Assembly (NCBI GenBank): GCA_947630595.1
Contig: CANRIG010000006.1
Location: forward strand, 1 to 64,000
DNA: 64,000 nt
From: an uncultured Lachnospiraceae bacterium
Lineage (GTDB): Bacteria; Bacillota; Clostridia; Lachnospirales; Lachnospiraceae
Direction of reading: 5' to 3'
Shown here piece by piece: positions 9,627 through 20,694 of the stretch. The position numbers and the translations under genes were made by a program. How positions within the stretch are numbered: position 1 is the first letter of the stretch; each line of letters begins with the position of its first letter. The notes under the pieces were generated by a model. That model ran no database searches. It was not told where the DNA came from and worked only from the letters and a program-made list of their open reading frames with translations.

Positions 9627-10850
9627 ATGGAGCTTAACAATGTAAATATTGAAGAAATCGTAAGACAGGTTCTCTCCGGCATGACAGGCAATACGGCCGC
9701 CGCACCGGCGGCAGCGTCCGGCACAGCCGGGAAGGCGATCCCGAAGACGGCCAGAGTGGCGATGCTGACCTCTCTGGAGCATTACGACATCAAAGAATTT
9801 CCGATTCCGCCGGTGGGCGACGACGACATTCTGGTGAAGGTCGAGGGCTGCGGCATCTGCGGCACGGACGCGCATGAGTTTAAGAGAGACCCGTTCGGGC
9901 TGATCCCGGTGGCGCTGGGACATGAGGGCAGCGGCGAGATCGTGGCCATGGGCAAAAACGTCAAGACTGACTCCGCCGGCAAGCCGGTCAAAGTGGGCGA
10001 CAAGATCGTGACCTGCATGATTTTCAAGGACAATCCGGACATCACGATGTTTGACCTCAACAAGCAGAACGTCGGCGGCTCGGACGTGTACGGCCTGCTT
10101 CCGGACGACGACATCCATCTCAACGGATGGTTTTCCGATTACATTTTTATCCGCGGCGGTTCTTTCGGCTCCACGTTTTTCAACGTGAGCGACCTCGATC
10201 TGGATTCCCGTATCCTCGTCGAGCCGTGCGCGGTCCTGGTACATGCGGTGGAGCGCGCGAAGACGACCAACATCCTCCGCTTCAACAGCAGAGTGGTGGT
10301 GCAGGGCTGCGGCCCCATCGGCCTTATCTGCATCGCGGTGCTGCGCACGATGGGCGTCGAGCACATCTGCGCCGTGGACGGCGAGCAGCAGCGGCTTGAT
10401 TTCGCAAAGCGCATGGGCGCGGAACAGACCGTGAACTTCAAGGAGCACAAGGGCATCGAGGCCCTGGCGGAGGCCGTAAAGCAGGCGTTCGGCGGCCATC
10501 TGGCGGACTTCGCGTTCCAGTGCACGGGTTCCCCGGCGGCGCACTCAAACATTTATAAATTCATCCGCAACGGCGGCGGCCTGTGCGAGCTCGGGTTCTT
10601 TATCAACGGCGGCGACGCGACGATCAATCCGCATTTCGACATCTGCTCCAAGGAGATCACGACCGTCGGTTCCTGGGTGTACACCCTCCGGGACTATGTG
10701 ACGACCTTTGATTTCCTGCGGAGGGCGAAAGGCATCGGCCTGCCGATGTCCGAGCTGATCACGCACCGGTTCCCGCTCGATCAGATCAACGAGGCGCACA
10801 GGACCAATCTGGCGATGGCCGGACTGAAAATTGCGATCATCAACGAGTGA
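9627..10850 (+). CDS. Zn-dependent medium-chain alcohol dehydrogenase with N-terminal encapsulation peptide
   Basis: GCGICGTDAHEF, GHEGSGEIVAMG; N-terminal MELNNVNIEEIVRQVLSGM. Confidence 0.88.
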   Translation: MELNNVNIEEIVRQVLSGMTGNTAAAPAAASGTAGKAIPKTARVAMLTSLEHYDIKEFPIPPVGDDDILVKVEGCGICGTDAHEFKRDPFGLIPVALGHEGSGEIVAMGKNVKTDSAGKPVKVGDKIVTCMIFKDNPDITMFDLNKQNVGGSDVYGLLPDDDIHLNGWFSDYIFIRGGSFGSTFFNVSDLDLDSRILVEPCAVLVHAVERAKTTNILRFNSRVVVQGCGPIGLICIAVLRTMGVEHICAVDGEQQRLDFAKRMGAEQTVNFKEHKGIEALAEAVKQAFGGHLADFAFQCTGSPAAHSNIYKFIRNGGGLCELGFFINGGDATINPHFDICSKEITTVGSWVYTLRDYVTTFDFLRRAKGIGLPMSELITHRFPLDQINEAHRTNLAMAGLKIAIINE

Positions 10851-10874
10851 TCCGCACCGTAAAGGAGACGGGAC

Positions 10875-11189
10875 ATGGCAGAAGCAGTAGGAATTCTGGA
10901 AGTATTCGGGCTGACCACGGCCTTTGTGGCGGCGGATGCCGGGTGCAAGGCGGCGAACGTCCGTCTGGAGGTATTCGACAAAAACAAGCCGGCGAACGCC
11001 GACAGCCTGCCGGTGCCGCTGCTGGTCACCATCAAGTACCGCGGGAGCGTCTCCGACGTGACGGCGGCGATGGAGGCGGGCATCGAGACCGCCAAAGGCA
11101 TGACCGGCGTGGTGCAGCACTACATCATCCCAAACCCGGAGGAGGGTACGGAGAAAATGCTGAAAATCAGCGCCCTGGACAAAAACTGA
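10875..11189 (+). CDS. BMC-domain shell protein
   Basis: [39 protein letters not shown]. Confidence 0.9.
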   Translation: MAEAVGILEVFGLTTAFVAADAGCKAANVRLEVFDKNKPANADSLPVPLLVTIKYRGSVSDVTAAMEAGIETAKGMTGVVQHYIIPNPEEGTEKMLKISALDKN

Positions 11190-11244
11190 GCACAGCGGTC
11201 CGGGAGTATCAACAATACAGAAAAACAACAGGAGGACAGGAATT

Positions 11245-11520
11245 ATGGCAAAGGAAGCTCTGGGAATGATTGAAACGAGAGGACTGACCGCGGCGATCGA
11301 GGCGGCGGATGCGATGACGAAGGCAGCCGAGGTAGAGCTGATCGGCACGGAGAAGATCGGTTCCGGTCTGGTGACCGTGATGGTGCGCGGCGATGTGGGC
11401 GCGGTGAAGGCGGCCGTGGAGAGCGGCAGCGCGGCGGCATCCCGGCTCGGCGAGCTGGTGGCGACGCACGTGATCCCGAGACCGCACAGCGACGTGGAGA
11501 AGATTCTCCCGACCATCTGA
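11245..11520 (+). CDS. BMC-H shell protein (PduA/PduJ-like), copy 1
   Basis: [56 protein letters not shown]. Confidence 0.95.
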   Translation: MAKEALGMIETRGLTAAIEAADAMTKAAEVELIGTEKIGSGLVTVMVRGDVGAVKAAVESGSAAASRLGELVATHVIPRPHSDVEKILPTI

Positions 11521-11531
11521 GGAGTCCGCTC

Positions 11532-11864
11532 ATGAGCAAATCATATGGATTTATCGAAATTACAGGCGTGGCCGCCGCAATCGACGCGCTGGACATCATG
11601 TGCAAGACCGCAAACGTAACGCTGGCTTCATGGGAGCGCAAGCTGGGCGGACGCCTGGTGACGATCATCGTGGAGGGCGATGTGGCCGCGGTGACGGAGG
11701 CGGTGGAGGCCGCGGCGGCCGGGGCCATCAAAAAGCCGGTGTCAAAGGCAGTGATTGCCCGCCCGCATGAGGAGATCGTGAAGCTTGTGGAGCTGAGCGC
11801 CAGCCGCTGGAAAAAGCAGGCGGAAACGGGCGCAGGCAGCTCAGACATTCCGATGGACTGTTGA
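11532..11864 (+). CDS. BMC-H shell protein with C-terminal extension
   Basis: YGFIEITGVAAAIDALDIMCKTANVTLASWERKLGGRLVTIIVEGDVAAV. Confidence 0.92.
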   Translation: MSKSYGFIEITGVAAAIDALDIMCKTANVTLASWERKLGGRLVTIIVEGDVAAVTEAVEAAAAGAIKKPVSKAVIARPHEEIVKLVELSASRWKKQAETGAGSSDIPMDC

Positions 11865-11925
11865 TATGTCACATAAAGAAATGAATATAAAGTAAAGCAA
11901 TGAATCTCAGGAGGAGGAAAAAACA

Positions 11926-12204
11926 ATGACACAGGAAGCATTAGGATTGGTGGAGACGAGAGGACTGACCGCGGCGATCGAGGCGGCGGATCAGATGTGC
12001 AAGGCGGCAAACGTGGCGCTGGTGGGTACCGAGAAGATCGGTTCCGGCCTGGTGACCGTGATGGTGCGCGGCGACGTGGGCGCGGTGAAATCCGCAGTGG
12101 AGAGCGGCAGCGCGGCGGCATCCCGGCTCGGCGAGCTGGTCGCTACCCATGTGATCCCGAGACCGCACGCGGACGTGGAGAAAATCCTTCCGGCGCTGAA
12201 GTAA
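11926..12204 (+). CDS. BMC-H shell protein (PduA/PduJ-like), copy 2
   Basis: Nearly identical to 11245..11520. Confidence 0.95.
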   Translation: MTQEALGLVETRGLTAAIEAADQMCKAANVALVGTEKIGSGLVTVMVRGDVGAVKSAVESGSAAASRLGELVATHVIPRPHADVEKILPALK

Positions 12205-12262
12205 GCCTGACGCGGTCAGAAAAATGACGCGGTACCGGCACTCATAACGCGGAATAAGGCAG

Positions 12263-12916
12263 GTGTACAGGTTGGACACAAATAAGATCGAACTGATCAC
12301 GAGGATGGTCATCGACGCGATCAGTCAGCAGGAAAAAAAGAGCGGCGGCTTTGCCGTCCCGATCGGGGTTTCCGCGCGGCATATTCACCTGACGCAGGAA
12401 CATGTGGAGGCGCTGTTTGGCCCGGGCTATCAGCTCACGAAGAAAAAAGAGCTGATGGGCGGACAGTTTGCGGCCAACGAGACGGTGACCATCGTCGGCC
12501 TGAAGCTGCGCGCGATCGAAAACGTGCGCGTGCTGGGCCCGGTGCGCAGGGCCTCCCAGGTGGAGGTGTCCGCGACCGACGCGGTGAAGCTGGGCATGAA
12601 GGTGCCTGTCCGCGAGTCCGGCGACATTGCGGGCAGCGCGCCGGTCGCGGTGGTCGGCCCCCAGGGGGCGATTTACCTCAAAGAGGGCTGCATCATCGCC
12701 ATGCGGCACATCCATATGTCTCCGCGGGACGCGCAGGCGGCCGGCGTGCGGGACGGCGACATCGTTTCCGTCAGGGCGGACAATGAGCGCGGCACTATTT
12801 TTAATCACGTAAAAATCCGTGTGCACGACAGCTTTACGCTGGAGATGCACATCGATACGGACGAGGCGAACGCGGCGGGAATCGCCACGGGCAACACAGT
12901 CACGATTATCAGATGA
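12263..12916 (+). CDS. pduL: Phosphate propanoyltransferase PduL with N-terminal encapsulation peptide
   Basis: VPIGVSARHIHLTQEHVEALFG and MRHIHMSPRDA His motifs. Confidence 0.94.
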   Translation: MYRLDTNKIELITRMVIDAISQQEKKSGGFAVPIGVSARHIHLTQEHVEALFGPGYQLTKKKELMGGQFAANETVTIVGLKLRAIENVRVLGPVRRASQVEVSATDAVKLGMKVPVRESGDIAGSAPVAVVGPQGAIYLKEGCIIAMRHIHMSPRDAQAAGVRDGDIVSVRADNERGTIFNHVKIRVHDSFTLEMHIDTDEANAAGIATGNTVTIIR

Positions 12917-12926
12917 CGGAGGCTAT

Positions 12927-13193
12927 ATGATCGCAGGAAAGGTAATCGGAAGCGTGGTTTCCACGCGGAAATGTGAAAAACTGATCGGTCAGAAATTTAT
13001 GATCGTGGAGCCGCTGCAGCGGATGCGGTCCGGCCCGGGGACGCTGATCGCCATCGACATGATCGGCGCCGGAATCGGCGAGTACGTGCTGGTGGCGCAG
13101 GGAAGCGCGGCGCGGATCGGCAGCGGGGACGAGACGGCCCCGGTGGACGCGGCGATCGTAGGCATCATTGACGACGGCGCCGGATTGGAGTAA
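12927..13193 (+). CDS. EutN/CcmL (PduN-type) BMC vertex protein
   Basis: MIAGKVIGSVVSTRKCEKLIGQKFMIVEPL...IDMIGAGIGEYVLVAQGSAAR. Confidence 0.93.
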   Translation: MIAGKVIGSVVSTRKCEKLIGQKFMIVEPLQRMRSGPGTLIAIDMIGAGIGEYVLVAQGSAARIGSGDETAPVDAAIVGIIDDGAGLE

Positions 13194-13196
13194 CAT

Positions 13197-14543
13197 ATGG
13201 AAATCAGAGAGTTACAGAATATTTTGCGGGAAAGCGGCGTGGTGGGCGCGGGCGGCGCGGGATTTCCCACGTACGGGAAGCTCACCGCCAGCGCGGATAC
13301 GGTTCTTTTAAACTGCGCGGAGTGCGAGCCGCTTCTGAAGCTGCACCGGCAGCTGCTGGAGCAGCACGCGCAGGAGATTACGGAGATGTTTCACGAGCTC
13401 GCGCAGACCGTGGGCGCCTCCGAAGCCGTCATCGGCATCAAAAAATCCTATGTCCGCACGGTCAGCGCCCTGCAGGAGCACATCAGGCACTTCCCGGAGA
13501 TGCGGATTTGCCTGCTGGAGGAAGCGTATCCGATGGGGGACGAGGTGGTCCTGATCTATGAGGCCACCGGGCGCGTGGTGCGGCCGGGCGGCCTGCCGGT
13601 CGAGCAGGGCGTGGCCGTGTTTAACGTGGAGACGGTCTACAACGCTTTCCGCGCGGTGCACCGGCAGAAGCCGGTGACGGACAAGTACGTATCGATCGTG
13701 GGTGAGGTCAGCCATCCGCGGACGGTGCGCGTGCCGGTCGGCTGTACGCTCGATGAGGCGGTGGCGGGAGCCGGCGGGGTGACCGTGAAGCATCCCGTCT
13801 ATTTCGTGGGCGGCCCCATGATGGGGCGGATCGGGAGCGGCTCTGAGCCGGTGACCAAGACGACGAATGCCGTCCTGGTTCTGCCGGAGGATCACCCGGT
13901 GATCCGGAAGAAGCGCAGGACTCCGTCGATCGACCTGAAACGGGCGGCGTCGATCTGCTGCCAGTGCAGCACGTGCACGGACCTCTGCCCGCGGCACAAT
14001 CTGGGACATCCCATCGACCCGGCGCGCTTTATGCGGGCCGCGTCCAACCAGGATTTCCAGGATCTGAACCCTTACGTCAACGCGGCGTTCTGCAGCTCGT
14101 GCGGCGTCTGCGAAATGTACGCCTGCCCGCAGAGCCTGGCTCCGCGGAGCCTGTTGGCGGATATGAAGGCGGGACTGAGGAAAAGCGGCGTGCGGCCCCC
14201 GCAGGGCGTGACGCCGGCGCCTGTCTCATCCGCCCGGGATTACCGGAAGGTGCCCGAGGAGCGGCTGACGGCGAGGCTGGGTCTGACCCGTTATGACAGG
14301 GAGGCTCCGCTGGACGGGACGCTGCGGCCGGCGGCGCGGATCAGACTCCTGCTGAGCCAGCACATTGGCGCTCCGGCGCAGGCCATCGTCCGTCCCGGCG
14401 ATGCGGTGACGCGCGGCCAGATGGTGGCAAAGCCGGCCGAAGGGCTGAGCGTGGCGGTTCATACGGGTATCTGCGGCACCGTGACGGAGGTGACGGACCG
14501 TTATATTGAGATTATTGCCGGGAAAGGACGCGCAGAATTATGA
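13197..14543 (+). CDS. pduS: PduS-like cobalamin reductase/RnfC-like flavo-iron-sulfur protein
   Basis: GVVGAGGAGFPTYGKL; two Cys clusters (CCQCSTCTDLCPR, CSSCGVCEMYACPQ). Confidence 0.92.
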   Translation: MEIRELQNILRESGVVGAGGAGFPTYGKLTASADTVLLNCAECEPLLKLHRQLLEQHAQEITEMFHELAQTVGASEAVIGIKKSYVRTVSALQEHIRHFPEMRICLLEEAYPMGDEVVLIYEATGRVVRPGGLPVEQGVAVFNVETVYNAFRAVHRQKPVTDKYVSIVGEVSHPRTVRVPVGCTLDEAVAGAGGVTVKHPVYFVGGPMMGRIGSGSEPVTKTTNAVLVLPEDHPVIRKKRRTPSIDLKRAASICCQCSTCTDLCPRHNLGHPIDPARFMRAASNQDFQDLNPYVNAAFCSSCGVCEMYACPQSLAPRSLLADMKAGLRKSGVRPPQGVTPAPVSSARDYRKVPEERLTARLGLTRYDREAPLDGTLRPAARIRLLLSQHIGAPAQAIVRPGDAVTRGQMVAKPAEGLSVAVHTGICGTVTEVTDRYIEIIAGKGRAEL

Positions 14544-15088
14544 GCAGAGCAATCGGAATGATTGAATTTAAAACGACTGCCAGCGGCATCACGGCCACGG
14601 ACGCCATGGTGAAGACGGCGCAGGTGGACATCATCGAGGCGCAGACCGTCTGCCCCGGCAAATACATTGCCGTTGTCACCGGCGATCTCAGCGCGGTGCG
14701 GGCGGCGGTGGACGCGGCGGCGGCCGGACAGGAAGACAAATGTATCGACAGCTTTGTGCTGGGCAACCCGCACGAGTCGATTTTCCCGGCCATTTACGGG
14801 ACGACCGAAGTGGAAGAAATCCGCGCGCTCGGCATTCTCGAGACCTACGACGCGGCGTCCATCATCGAGGCGGCGGATCTGGCGGCCAAGACGGCGGTGG
14901 TGGAGCTGATCGAGCTGCGCATCGCCAAGGGCATGTGCGGCAAATCCTACCTGCTGCTCACCGGCGAGGTGTCCGCGGTGGAGGCTTCCATCCAGAGCGC
15001 GGCGGAGCATGTCGCCGCCAAGGGCATGTATCTGGATTCGTCCGTGATCGCCCATCCGGACCGGAAGATGATCGGGAAAATACTGTGA
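14540..15088 (+). CDS. pduT: Tandem-BMC shell protein, PduT-like
   Basis: Two BMC domains (IGMIEFKTTASGITATDAM..., LGILETYDAASIIEAADLAAK...). Confidence 0.92.
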   Translation: MSRAIGMIEFKTTASGITATDAMVKTAQVDIIEAQTVCPGKYIAVVTGDLSAVRAAVDAAAAGQEDKCIDSFVLGNPHESIFPAIYGTTEVEEIRALGILETYDAASIIEAADLAAKTAVVELIELRIAKGMCGKSYLLLTGEVSAVEASIQSAAEHVAAKGMYLDSSVIAHPDRKMIGKIL

Positions 15089-15175
15089 GATTCGGCGCAG
15101 GGCTTTGTCCGCGGGAGCAATCCCTGCGCCTTGGACGATAACTGCATGGAAGAATTTTCAGACGGGAGGGTTACC

Positions 15176-15949
15176 ATGCTGGCGGCGGAACGGCGGAATC
15201 AGATACTGGAAAAACTTCAGAGCGAAAAGAGAGTCGTGGTCAGCGAACTCAGCCAGCAGTACGGGGTCTCGGAGGAGACGATCCGGCGCGACCTGGAAAA
15301 GCTGGAAAAGGAAGGGCTCGCCGTGAAGAGCTACGGCGGCGCCGTGATCAACGAGAGCATGAACATCGAGCTGCCGTTCAACGTGCGCAAAAACCAAAAC
15401 GTGGTCGGAAAGCAGCGGATGGCGGAGATCGCGGCCTCCATGATTCAGGAGGGCGACCATATTTTCCTGGATGCCAGCACCACCGCGGTTTTCGTGGCGC
15501 GGGCGCTGAAAACCAAGGAGCGGCTGACCGTGATTACAAATTCCATGGAAATTCTGCTGGAGCTCTCCAATGTCTCCGGGTGGAATATCATTTCCACCGG
15601 CGGCGTGATGAAGGAGGGCTATCTGGCGTTTTACGGTTCGCGCACCGATGAGGCGATCCGTTCCTATTACGTGGACAAGATCATTTTTTCCTGCAAGACG
15701 CTGAACGCCCGGCTGGGCATGATGGAGTCGCAGGAGCTGTTCGCCTCCACGAAAAAGACCATGATGGATTCGGGGCGGATGAATATCCTGCTGGCCGATT
15801 GTACCAAATTTGACCAGACTTCTTTCTCCGTGGTCGGCAGCCTGCGCGACGTGAACGTGGTGATCACGGACAAAAGGCCGGACGACCGCTGGCTGCGGCT
15901 GTTCCGGAGCCTGGACGTCGACTGCAGGTACCCGGAGCTGCAGGCCTGA
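15176..15949 (+). CDS. DeoR-family transcriptional regulator
   Basis: MLAAERRNQILEKLQSEKRVVVSELSQQYGVSEETIRRDLEKLEKEG. Confidence 0.94.
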   Translation: MLAAERRNQILEKLQSEKRVVVSELSQQYGVSEETIRRDLEKLEKEGLAVKSYGGAVINESMNIELPFNVRKNQNVVGKQRMAEIAASMIQEGDHIFLDASTTAVFVARALKTKERLTVITNSMEILLELSNVSGWNIISTGGVMKEGYLAFYGSRTDEAIRSYYVDKIIFSCKTLNARLGMMESQELFASTKKTMMDSGRMNILLADCTKFDQTSFSVVGSLRDVNVVITDKRPDDRWLRLFRSLDVDCRYPELQA

Positions 15950-15981
15950 GGAGCGATTCGTGTGCGGAAAGGAAACAGAGC

Positions 15982-17646
15982 ATGAAAAGATCAAAGAGAA
16001 TTGAGGCGCTGGACCGGCGGGCGGTGAATCAGGACGCATTCATCGACGAGTGGCCGGAGATGGGGTTCGCGGCGATGCGCAGCCCCTATGACCCGAAGCC
16101 GTCGGTGCGTGTGGAAAACGGCGTCATCACCGAGCTGGACGGAAAACAGCGGGCGGATTTTGACTTTCTGGACCAGTTTATCGCGGACTATGCGATCCGC
16201 ATCGACCGCGCCGAGGCTTCCATGGCGGTTTCCTCGCTGGAGATCGCCAGAATGATCGTCGACATCCATACGACGCGGAAAGAAGTGCTGGAGCTCATTT
16301 CCGGGATTACGCCGGCCAAGATGGTGGAGGTCGTCAATTACCTGAATGTGGTCGAGATGATGATGGGCATGCAGAAGATGCGCGCCCGCCGGGTGCCCGG
16401 CAATCAGGCCCACATTACGAACCTGAAGGACGATCCGGTGCAGATCGCGGCGGACGCGGCCGAGGGGGCGCTGCGCGGCTTCCGCGAGGAGGAGACGACG
16501 ACGGGCGTGGCCCGCTATGCGCCGTTCAATGCGATTGCGCTGCTGATCGGCTCGCAGGCGGGGCGGAGAGGCGTGCTCACGCAGTGTTCCGTGGAGGAGG
16601 CGACCGAGCTGGATCTCGGGATCCGCGGCCTGACGACGTACGCGGAGACCCTGTCCGTGTACGGCACCGAGAAAGTGTTTATCGACGGCGACGACACGCC
16701 GTATTCCAAGGCGTTTCTGAACGCGGCCTACGCGTCGCGCGGCCTCAAGGTGCGCTTTACCTCGGGCGCGGGCTCGGAGGTGCTGATGGGCTCCAGTGAG
16801 CGCAAATCGATGCTCTACCTGGAGTGCCGCTGCCTGTACGTGACCAAGGGCGCGGGCACGCAGGGCATTCAGAACGGCTCCGTGAGCTGCGTGGGCGTGG
16901 CGGCCGCCGTGCCGGCCGGCATCCGCGAGATCATGGGGGAAAATCTGGTGGCGGCGCTGCTCGGACTGGAGTGCGCGTCCTCCAACGACCAGACCTTTTC
17001 CCACTCCGACATGCGGCGCACGGCGCGGACGATGCTGCAGTTTTTGCCGGGGACGGACTTTATTTTTTCCGGCTACGCGGCGGAGCCCAATTACGACAAT
17101 ATGTTCGCGGGATCAAATTTTGACGCCGAGGATTTTGACGATTACAATGTGCTGCAGCGGGATATGCAGGTGGACGGCGGTCTGCGCCCGGTTACCGAGG
17201 AGGAGGTCATCCGCGTGCGCCGTGAGGCGGCCAAAGCGGTGCAGGCCGTGTTCCGGTACCTGGGGCTGACGGAGATTACCGACGAGCAGGTGGAGACGGT
17301 CGTTTACGCGCACGGCAGCAAGGACACGCTGAAACGCGACGTGGCCTCGGACCTGATGGCGGCCGACGACCTGATGAAGCGCGGCATCACCGGGGTCGAC
17401 ATCGTCCGGGCGCTGGCGGAGACCGGCTACGTTGATCTCGCGGAGAGCATTCTTAACATGCTCAAGCAGCGGGTGATCGGCGACTATATGCACACGGCGG
17501 CCATCCTTGACGAGCAGTTTCAGGTGATGTCCGGCGTCAACACGCCCAACGATTATCTGGGGCCCGGCACGGGCTACCGCGTGACCGGAAAGCGCTGGGA
17601 GGAAATCAAGGCGGTTCCGCACAGGATCGACGTCAACGAGTTCTAG
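15982..17646 (+). CDS. pduC: B12-dependent propanediol dehydratase large subunit
   Basis: [32 protein letters not shown]...; 554 aa diol dehydratase alpha. Confidence 0.97.
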   Translation: MKRSKRIEALDRRAVNQDAFIDEWPEMGFAAMRSPYDPKPSVRVENGVITELDGKQRADFDFLDQFIADYAIRIDRAEASMAVSSLEIARMIVDIHTTRKEVLELISGITPAKMVEVVNYLNVVEMMMGMQKMRARRVPGNQAHITNLKDDPVQIAADAAEGALRGFREEETTTGVARYAPFNAIALLIGSQAGRRGVLTQCSVEEATELDLGIRGLTTYAETLSVYGTEKVFIDGDDTPYSKAFLNAAYASRGLKVRFTSGAGSEVLMGSSERKSMLYLECRCLYVTKGAGTQGIQNGSVSCVGVAAAVPAGIREIMGENLVAALLGLECASSNDQTFSHSDMRRTARTMLQFLPGTDFIFSGYAAEPNYDNMFAGSNFDAEDFDDYNVLQRDMQVDGGLRPVTEEEVIRVRREAAKAVQAVFRYLGLTEITDEQVETVVYAHGSKDTLKRDVASDLMAADDLMKRGITGVDIVRALAETGYVDLAESILNMLKQRVIGDYMHTAAILDEQFQVMSGVNTPNDYLGPGTGYRVTGKRWEEIKAVPHRIDVNEF

Positions 17647-17656
17647 GAGGTGCGCC

Positions 17657-18373
17657 ATGGAAGTGAACGAACAACTGATACGTGCAGTCACGGAGGAAGT
17701 GATACGGCAGCTGCGGCAAAACGGCGCGCTGGCCGGGAACGGGATGGATGCGCAGAACGGGGCGGACGCCGGGGCACGGCGGCAGGATTCTGGCGCGCAG
17801 AGCCTGAGCGGAAAGACGCGCATGCGGCCGAAGCATTCCTATGCGGGCGCCGTGCAGGCGCAGAAGGGAACCGACCCGCGCGAGGTCGTGATCGGCGTGG
17901 GAGCCGCGTTCCAGACTGAAATCCGTTCCACCATCTGCGGGATTCCGCTTGACGAGGTGCTGCGCAATGTGCGGGCCGGCATCGAGGAGGAGGGCATGAT
18001 CTCACGCGTGGTGAAGGTGCTGGACACCTCGGACGTATGCTTTATGGCGCTGCAGTCGGCGAAGCTCTCCGGCTCCGGCATCGGCATCGGCATTCAGTCC
18101 AAAGGAACGACGGTCATTCATCAGAAGGACCTGTACCCGCTGACGAACCTCGAGCTGTTTCCGCAGGCGCCGCTGCTGAATCTCGAGACCTACCGCAGGA
18201 TCGGACGCAACGCGGCCAGATACGCAAAGGGCGAGAAGGTCACGCCCATCGAGTGCGCGAACGACCCGATGGCGCGCGCCAAATATCAGGTCAAGTCCGC
18301 GCTGATGCATATCATGGAGACCGAGCAGCTGGACCCGCAGATGGGCATGATCGCATGGGAGGGTGACAGATGA
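17657..18373 (+). CDS. pduD: Propanediol dehydratase medium subunit with N-terminal encapsulation peptide
   Basis: [47 protein letters not shown]. Confidence 0.95.
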   Translation: MEVNEQLIRAVTEEVIRQLRQNGALAGNGMDAQNGADAGARRQDSGAQSLSGKTRMRPKHSYAGAVQAQKGTDPREVVIGVGAAFQTEIRSTICGIPLDEVLRNVRAGIEEEGMISRVVKVLDTSDVCFMALQSAKLSGSGIGIGIQSKGTTVIHQKDLYPLTNLELFPQAPLLNLETYRRIGRNAARYAKGEKVTPIECANDPMARAKYQVKSALMHIMETEQLDPQMGMIAWEGDR

Positions 18374-18765
18374 GCAGATATCCGCTGGGGCAGAACGAGG
18401 CGGACACGATCACCTCGAAGACCGGGAAAAAGCTTTCCCAGATTACACTGGATGAAGTAAAGCGCGGAAATGTGACGTCGGAGGACATCAAGATTTCCGC
18501 GGAAATGCTGAAGCGGCAGGGCCAGGTGGCGCTGTCCGCGGACAATCCGCAGATGGCGGCCAACTTTGAGCGTGCCTCCGAGCTGGTGAACGTGCCGGAC
18601 GCGGTGATTCTGGACATGTACAACCGGCTGCGCCCGCACCGCTCCACCAAACGGGAGCTGGCGCTGATGGCGCAGGAGCTGCTGGAAAAGTACCATGCGC
18701 CGCACTGCGCGAAGCTGGTGCTGGAGGCGGCTGAGATTTACGAGAAAAGGGGAATTCTTCTTTGA
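18370..18765 (+). CDS. pduE: Propanediol dehydratase small subunit
   Basis: Size, position and [14 protein letters not shown]. Confidence 0.95.
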   Translation: MSRYPLGQNEADTITSKTGKKLSQITLDEVKRGNVTSEDIKISAEMLKRQGQVALSADNPQMAANFERASELVNVPDAVILDMYNRLRPHRSTKRELALMAQELLEKYHAPHCAKLVLEAAEIYEKRGILL

Positions 18766-20588
18766 AGCTGGTAGCGGGCGTTGACATCGGAAATTCCACA
18801 ACAGAGGTGTGCATCGGGGCCGTGGAGGACGGAGGCGGCCTGCATTTTTTGAGCAGCGCTTCCCGCATGACCACCGGCACCAAGGGTACGCTTCCCAACG
18901 TGCTGGGCGTGAGGGCCGCGCTGGAGGAGGCGATGGACCGGATCGGTCTGCCCGTGCGCGCGCTTGCTCTGGTGCGGCTCAACGAGGCTGCTCCGGTGAT
19001 CGGCGACACCGCGATGGAGACCATCACCGAGACCATCATCACGGAATCCTCGATGATCGGCCACAATCCGGCGACGCCGGCGGGGGCCGGCGAGGCGGTG
19101 GGCGAGCTGCTCTGGCTGGACAACATTCAGCGGGGCCGGCCGGGCGTGCCGTACATCGTCGTGGTTTCCGACCGCTTTTCCTATGAGGAGGCGGCCGCCA
19201 TGCTCAACCACTATATGCAGGAGCTGGACATCCGCGGCCTGATTCTGCAGGCCGACGAGGCGGTGCTGGTGGAAAACCGGCTTCGGAAAAAGCTACCAAT
19301 TGTGGACGAGGTGCGCCGCATTGAAAAGGTGCCCGAGGGCAAAACGGCGGCCATCGAGGTGGCGCTTCCGGGGACGTGCATCCGCATGCTCTCCAATCCC
19401 TACGGCATCGCTACGCTGCTGGGACTGGACGCGGAGGAGACCAGGCTGGTGACGCCGGTCGCCCGCAGCCTGATCGGCAAGCGCAGCGCGGTGGTGATCC
19501 GCACCCCGCACGGAAACATCCGGGAGAATGTGCTGCCCGCGGGGCATATTACGTTTCACGGAACGCAGGAAAAACGCATCAACGTCGACGCCGGAGCGGA
19601 GGATATCATGCGGGCGCTGGCTGAGGCCAGGGAAATCCGCGACATCGACGGCGAAGCGCATACCAACGTGGGCAACATGCTCACACGAATCAAGACAACA
19701 ATGGCGGATGTCTCGCAGGAACACAACGGCGGGGTCCGCATTACCGATATACTGGCGGTGGACACGCTGGCGCCGGTGGAGGTCTCCGGCGCACTGGCCG
19801 GGGAAACCTGCATGGAAAAGGCCGTCGGCATCGCCGCCATGGTCAGGACGCAGCAGCTGCCGATGCGCGAGATTGCCGCGCGGCTGGAGCAGGAGCTGGG
19901 CGTGGAGGCGGCGGTGGCCGGCGTGGAGGCGGTGATGGCCTCCCTGGGCGCGGTCACGACGCCGGGCGCCGGACTGCCGCTGGCGATGCTCGACATGGGC
20001 GGAGGCTCGACCGACGCTGCGCTTCTGCAGGCGGACGGCAGCGTCCGCACCACGCATCAGGCCGGAGCCGGGGAGCTGGTCACGATGCTGATTCAGACCG
20101 AGCTGGGCCTGCGCAGCCGCACGACGGCGGAGCAGATCAAGAAATACCCGATGGGCAAGGTCGAGAGCCTGTTTCATCTGCGCCTGGAAAACGGAGCCAT
20201 GCAGTTTTTCGAGGAGTCCATCGATCCCAGATACTATGGCCATGTGGTGCTCCTGGCCCCGGGCGAGATGCTGCGGGTGGAGGAGGACATTCCGATGGAG
20301 AAGATTCTGCAGGTGCGGCAGGAGGCCAAGCGCAAGGTCTTCGTGACCAACGCCCTGCGCGCCCTGCGGGAGATCGCGCCGGGACACGACCTGCGCAGCA
20401 TTCCGAATGTGGTGCTGGTGGGCGGTTCCGCCGAGGATTTTGAAATTCCGGAGATGCTGATGCAGGCGCTGGCGGAGTACCGCATCGTCTGCGGGCGCGG
20501 CAACATCCGCGGCCAGGAGGGCCCGCGCAATGCGGTGGCCACCGGGCTGCTGATGTCGTATCTTGCGCGGCAGGATACTGGCGGCTGA
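18762..20588 (+). CDS. pduG: Diol dehydratase reactivase large subunit
   Basis: LVAGVDIGNSTTEVCIG; LDMGGGSTDAALL. Confidence 0.96.
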   Translation: MKLVAGVDIGNSTTEVCIGAVEDGGGLHFLSSASRMTTGTKGTLPNVLGVRAALEEAMDRIGLPVRALALVRLNEAAPVIGDTAMETITETIITESSMIGHNPATPAGAGEAVGELLWLDNIQRGRPGVPYIVVVSDRFSYEEAAAMLNHYMQELDIRGLILQADEAVLVENRLRKKLPIVDEVRRIEKVPEGKTAAIEVALPGTCIRMLSNPYGIATLLGLDAEETRLVTPVARSLIGKRSAVVIRTPHGNIRENVLPAGHITFHGTQEKRINVDAGAEDIMRALAEAREIRDIDGEAHTNVGNMLTRIKTTMADVSQEHNGGVRITDILAVDTLAPVEVSGALAGETCMEKAVGIAAMVRTQQLPMREIAARLEQELGVEAAVAGVEAVMASLGAVTTPGAGLPLAMLDMGGGSTDAALLQADGSVRTTHQAGAGELVTMLIQTELGLRSRTTAEQIKKYPMGKVESLFHLRLENGAMQFFEESIDPRYYGHVVLLAPGEMLRVEEDIPMEKILQVRQEAKRKVFVTNALRALREIAPGHDLRSIPNVVLVGGSAEDFEIPEMLMQALAEYRIVCGRGNIRGQEGPRNAVATGLLMSYLARQDTGG

Positions 20589-20694
20589 CATTGTTGGCTG
20601 CAGGGACATTGGCGGATGAGATGCCGCCGGATTTTTACTTAATATATTCTACCGTGCAATATGCTTTGGCGGGAAAAGACGGGAGGACGGCAGC

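Noticed and set aside
20611-20640. Internal terminator between pduG and pduH (TGGCGG...CCGCC GGATTTTT)
   Set aside because: Stem is short and the T-run is offset; downstream genes are needed in the same pathway, so I did not call it.
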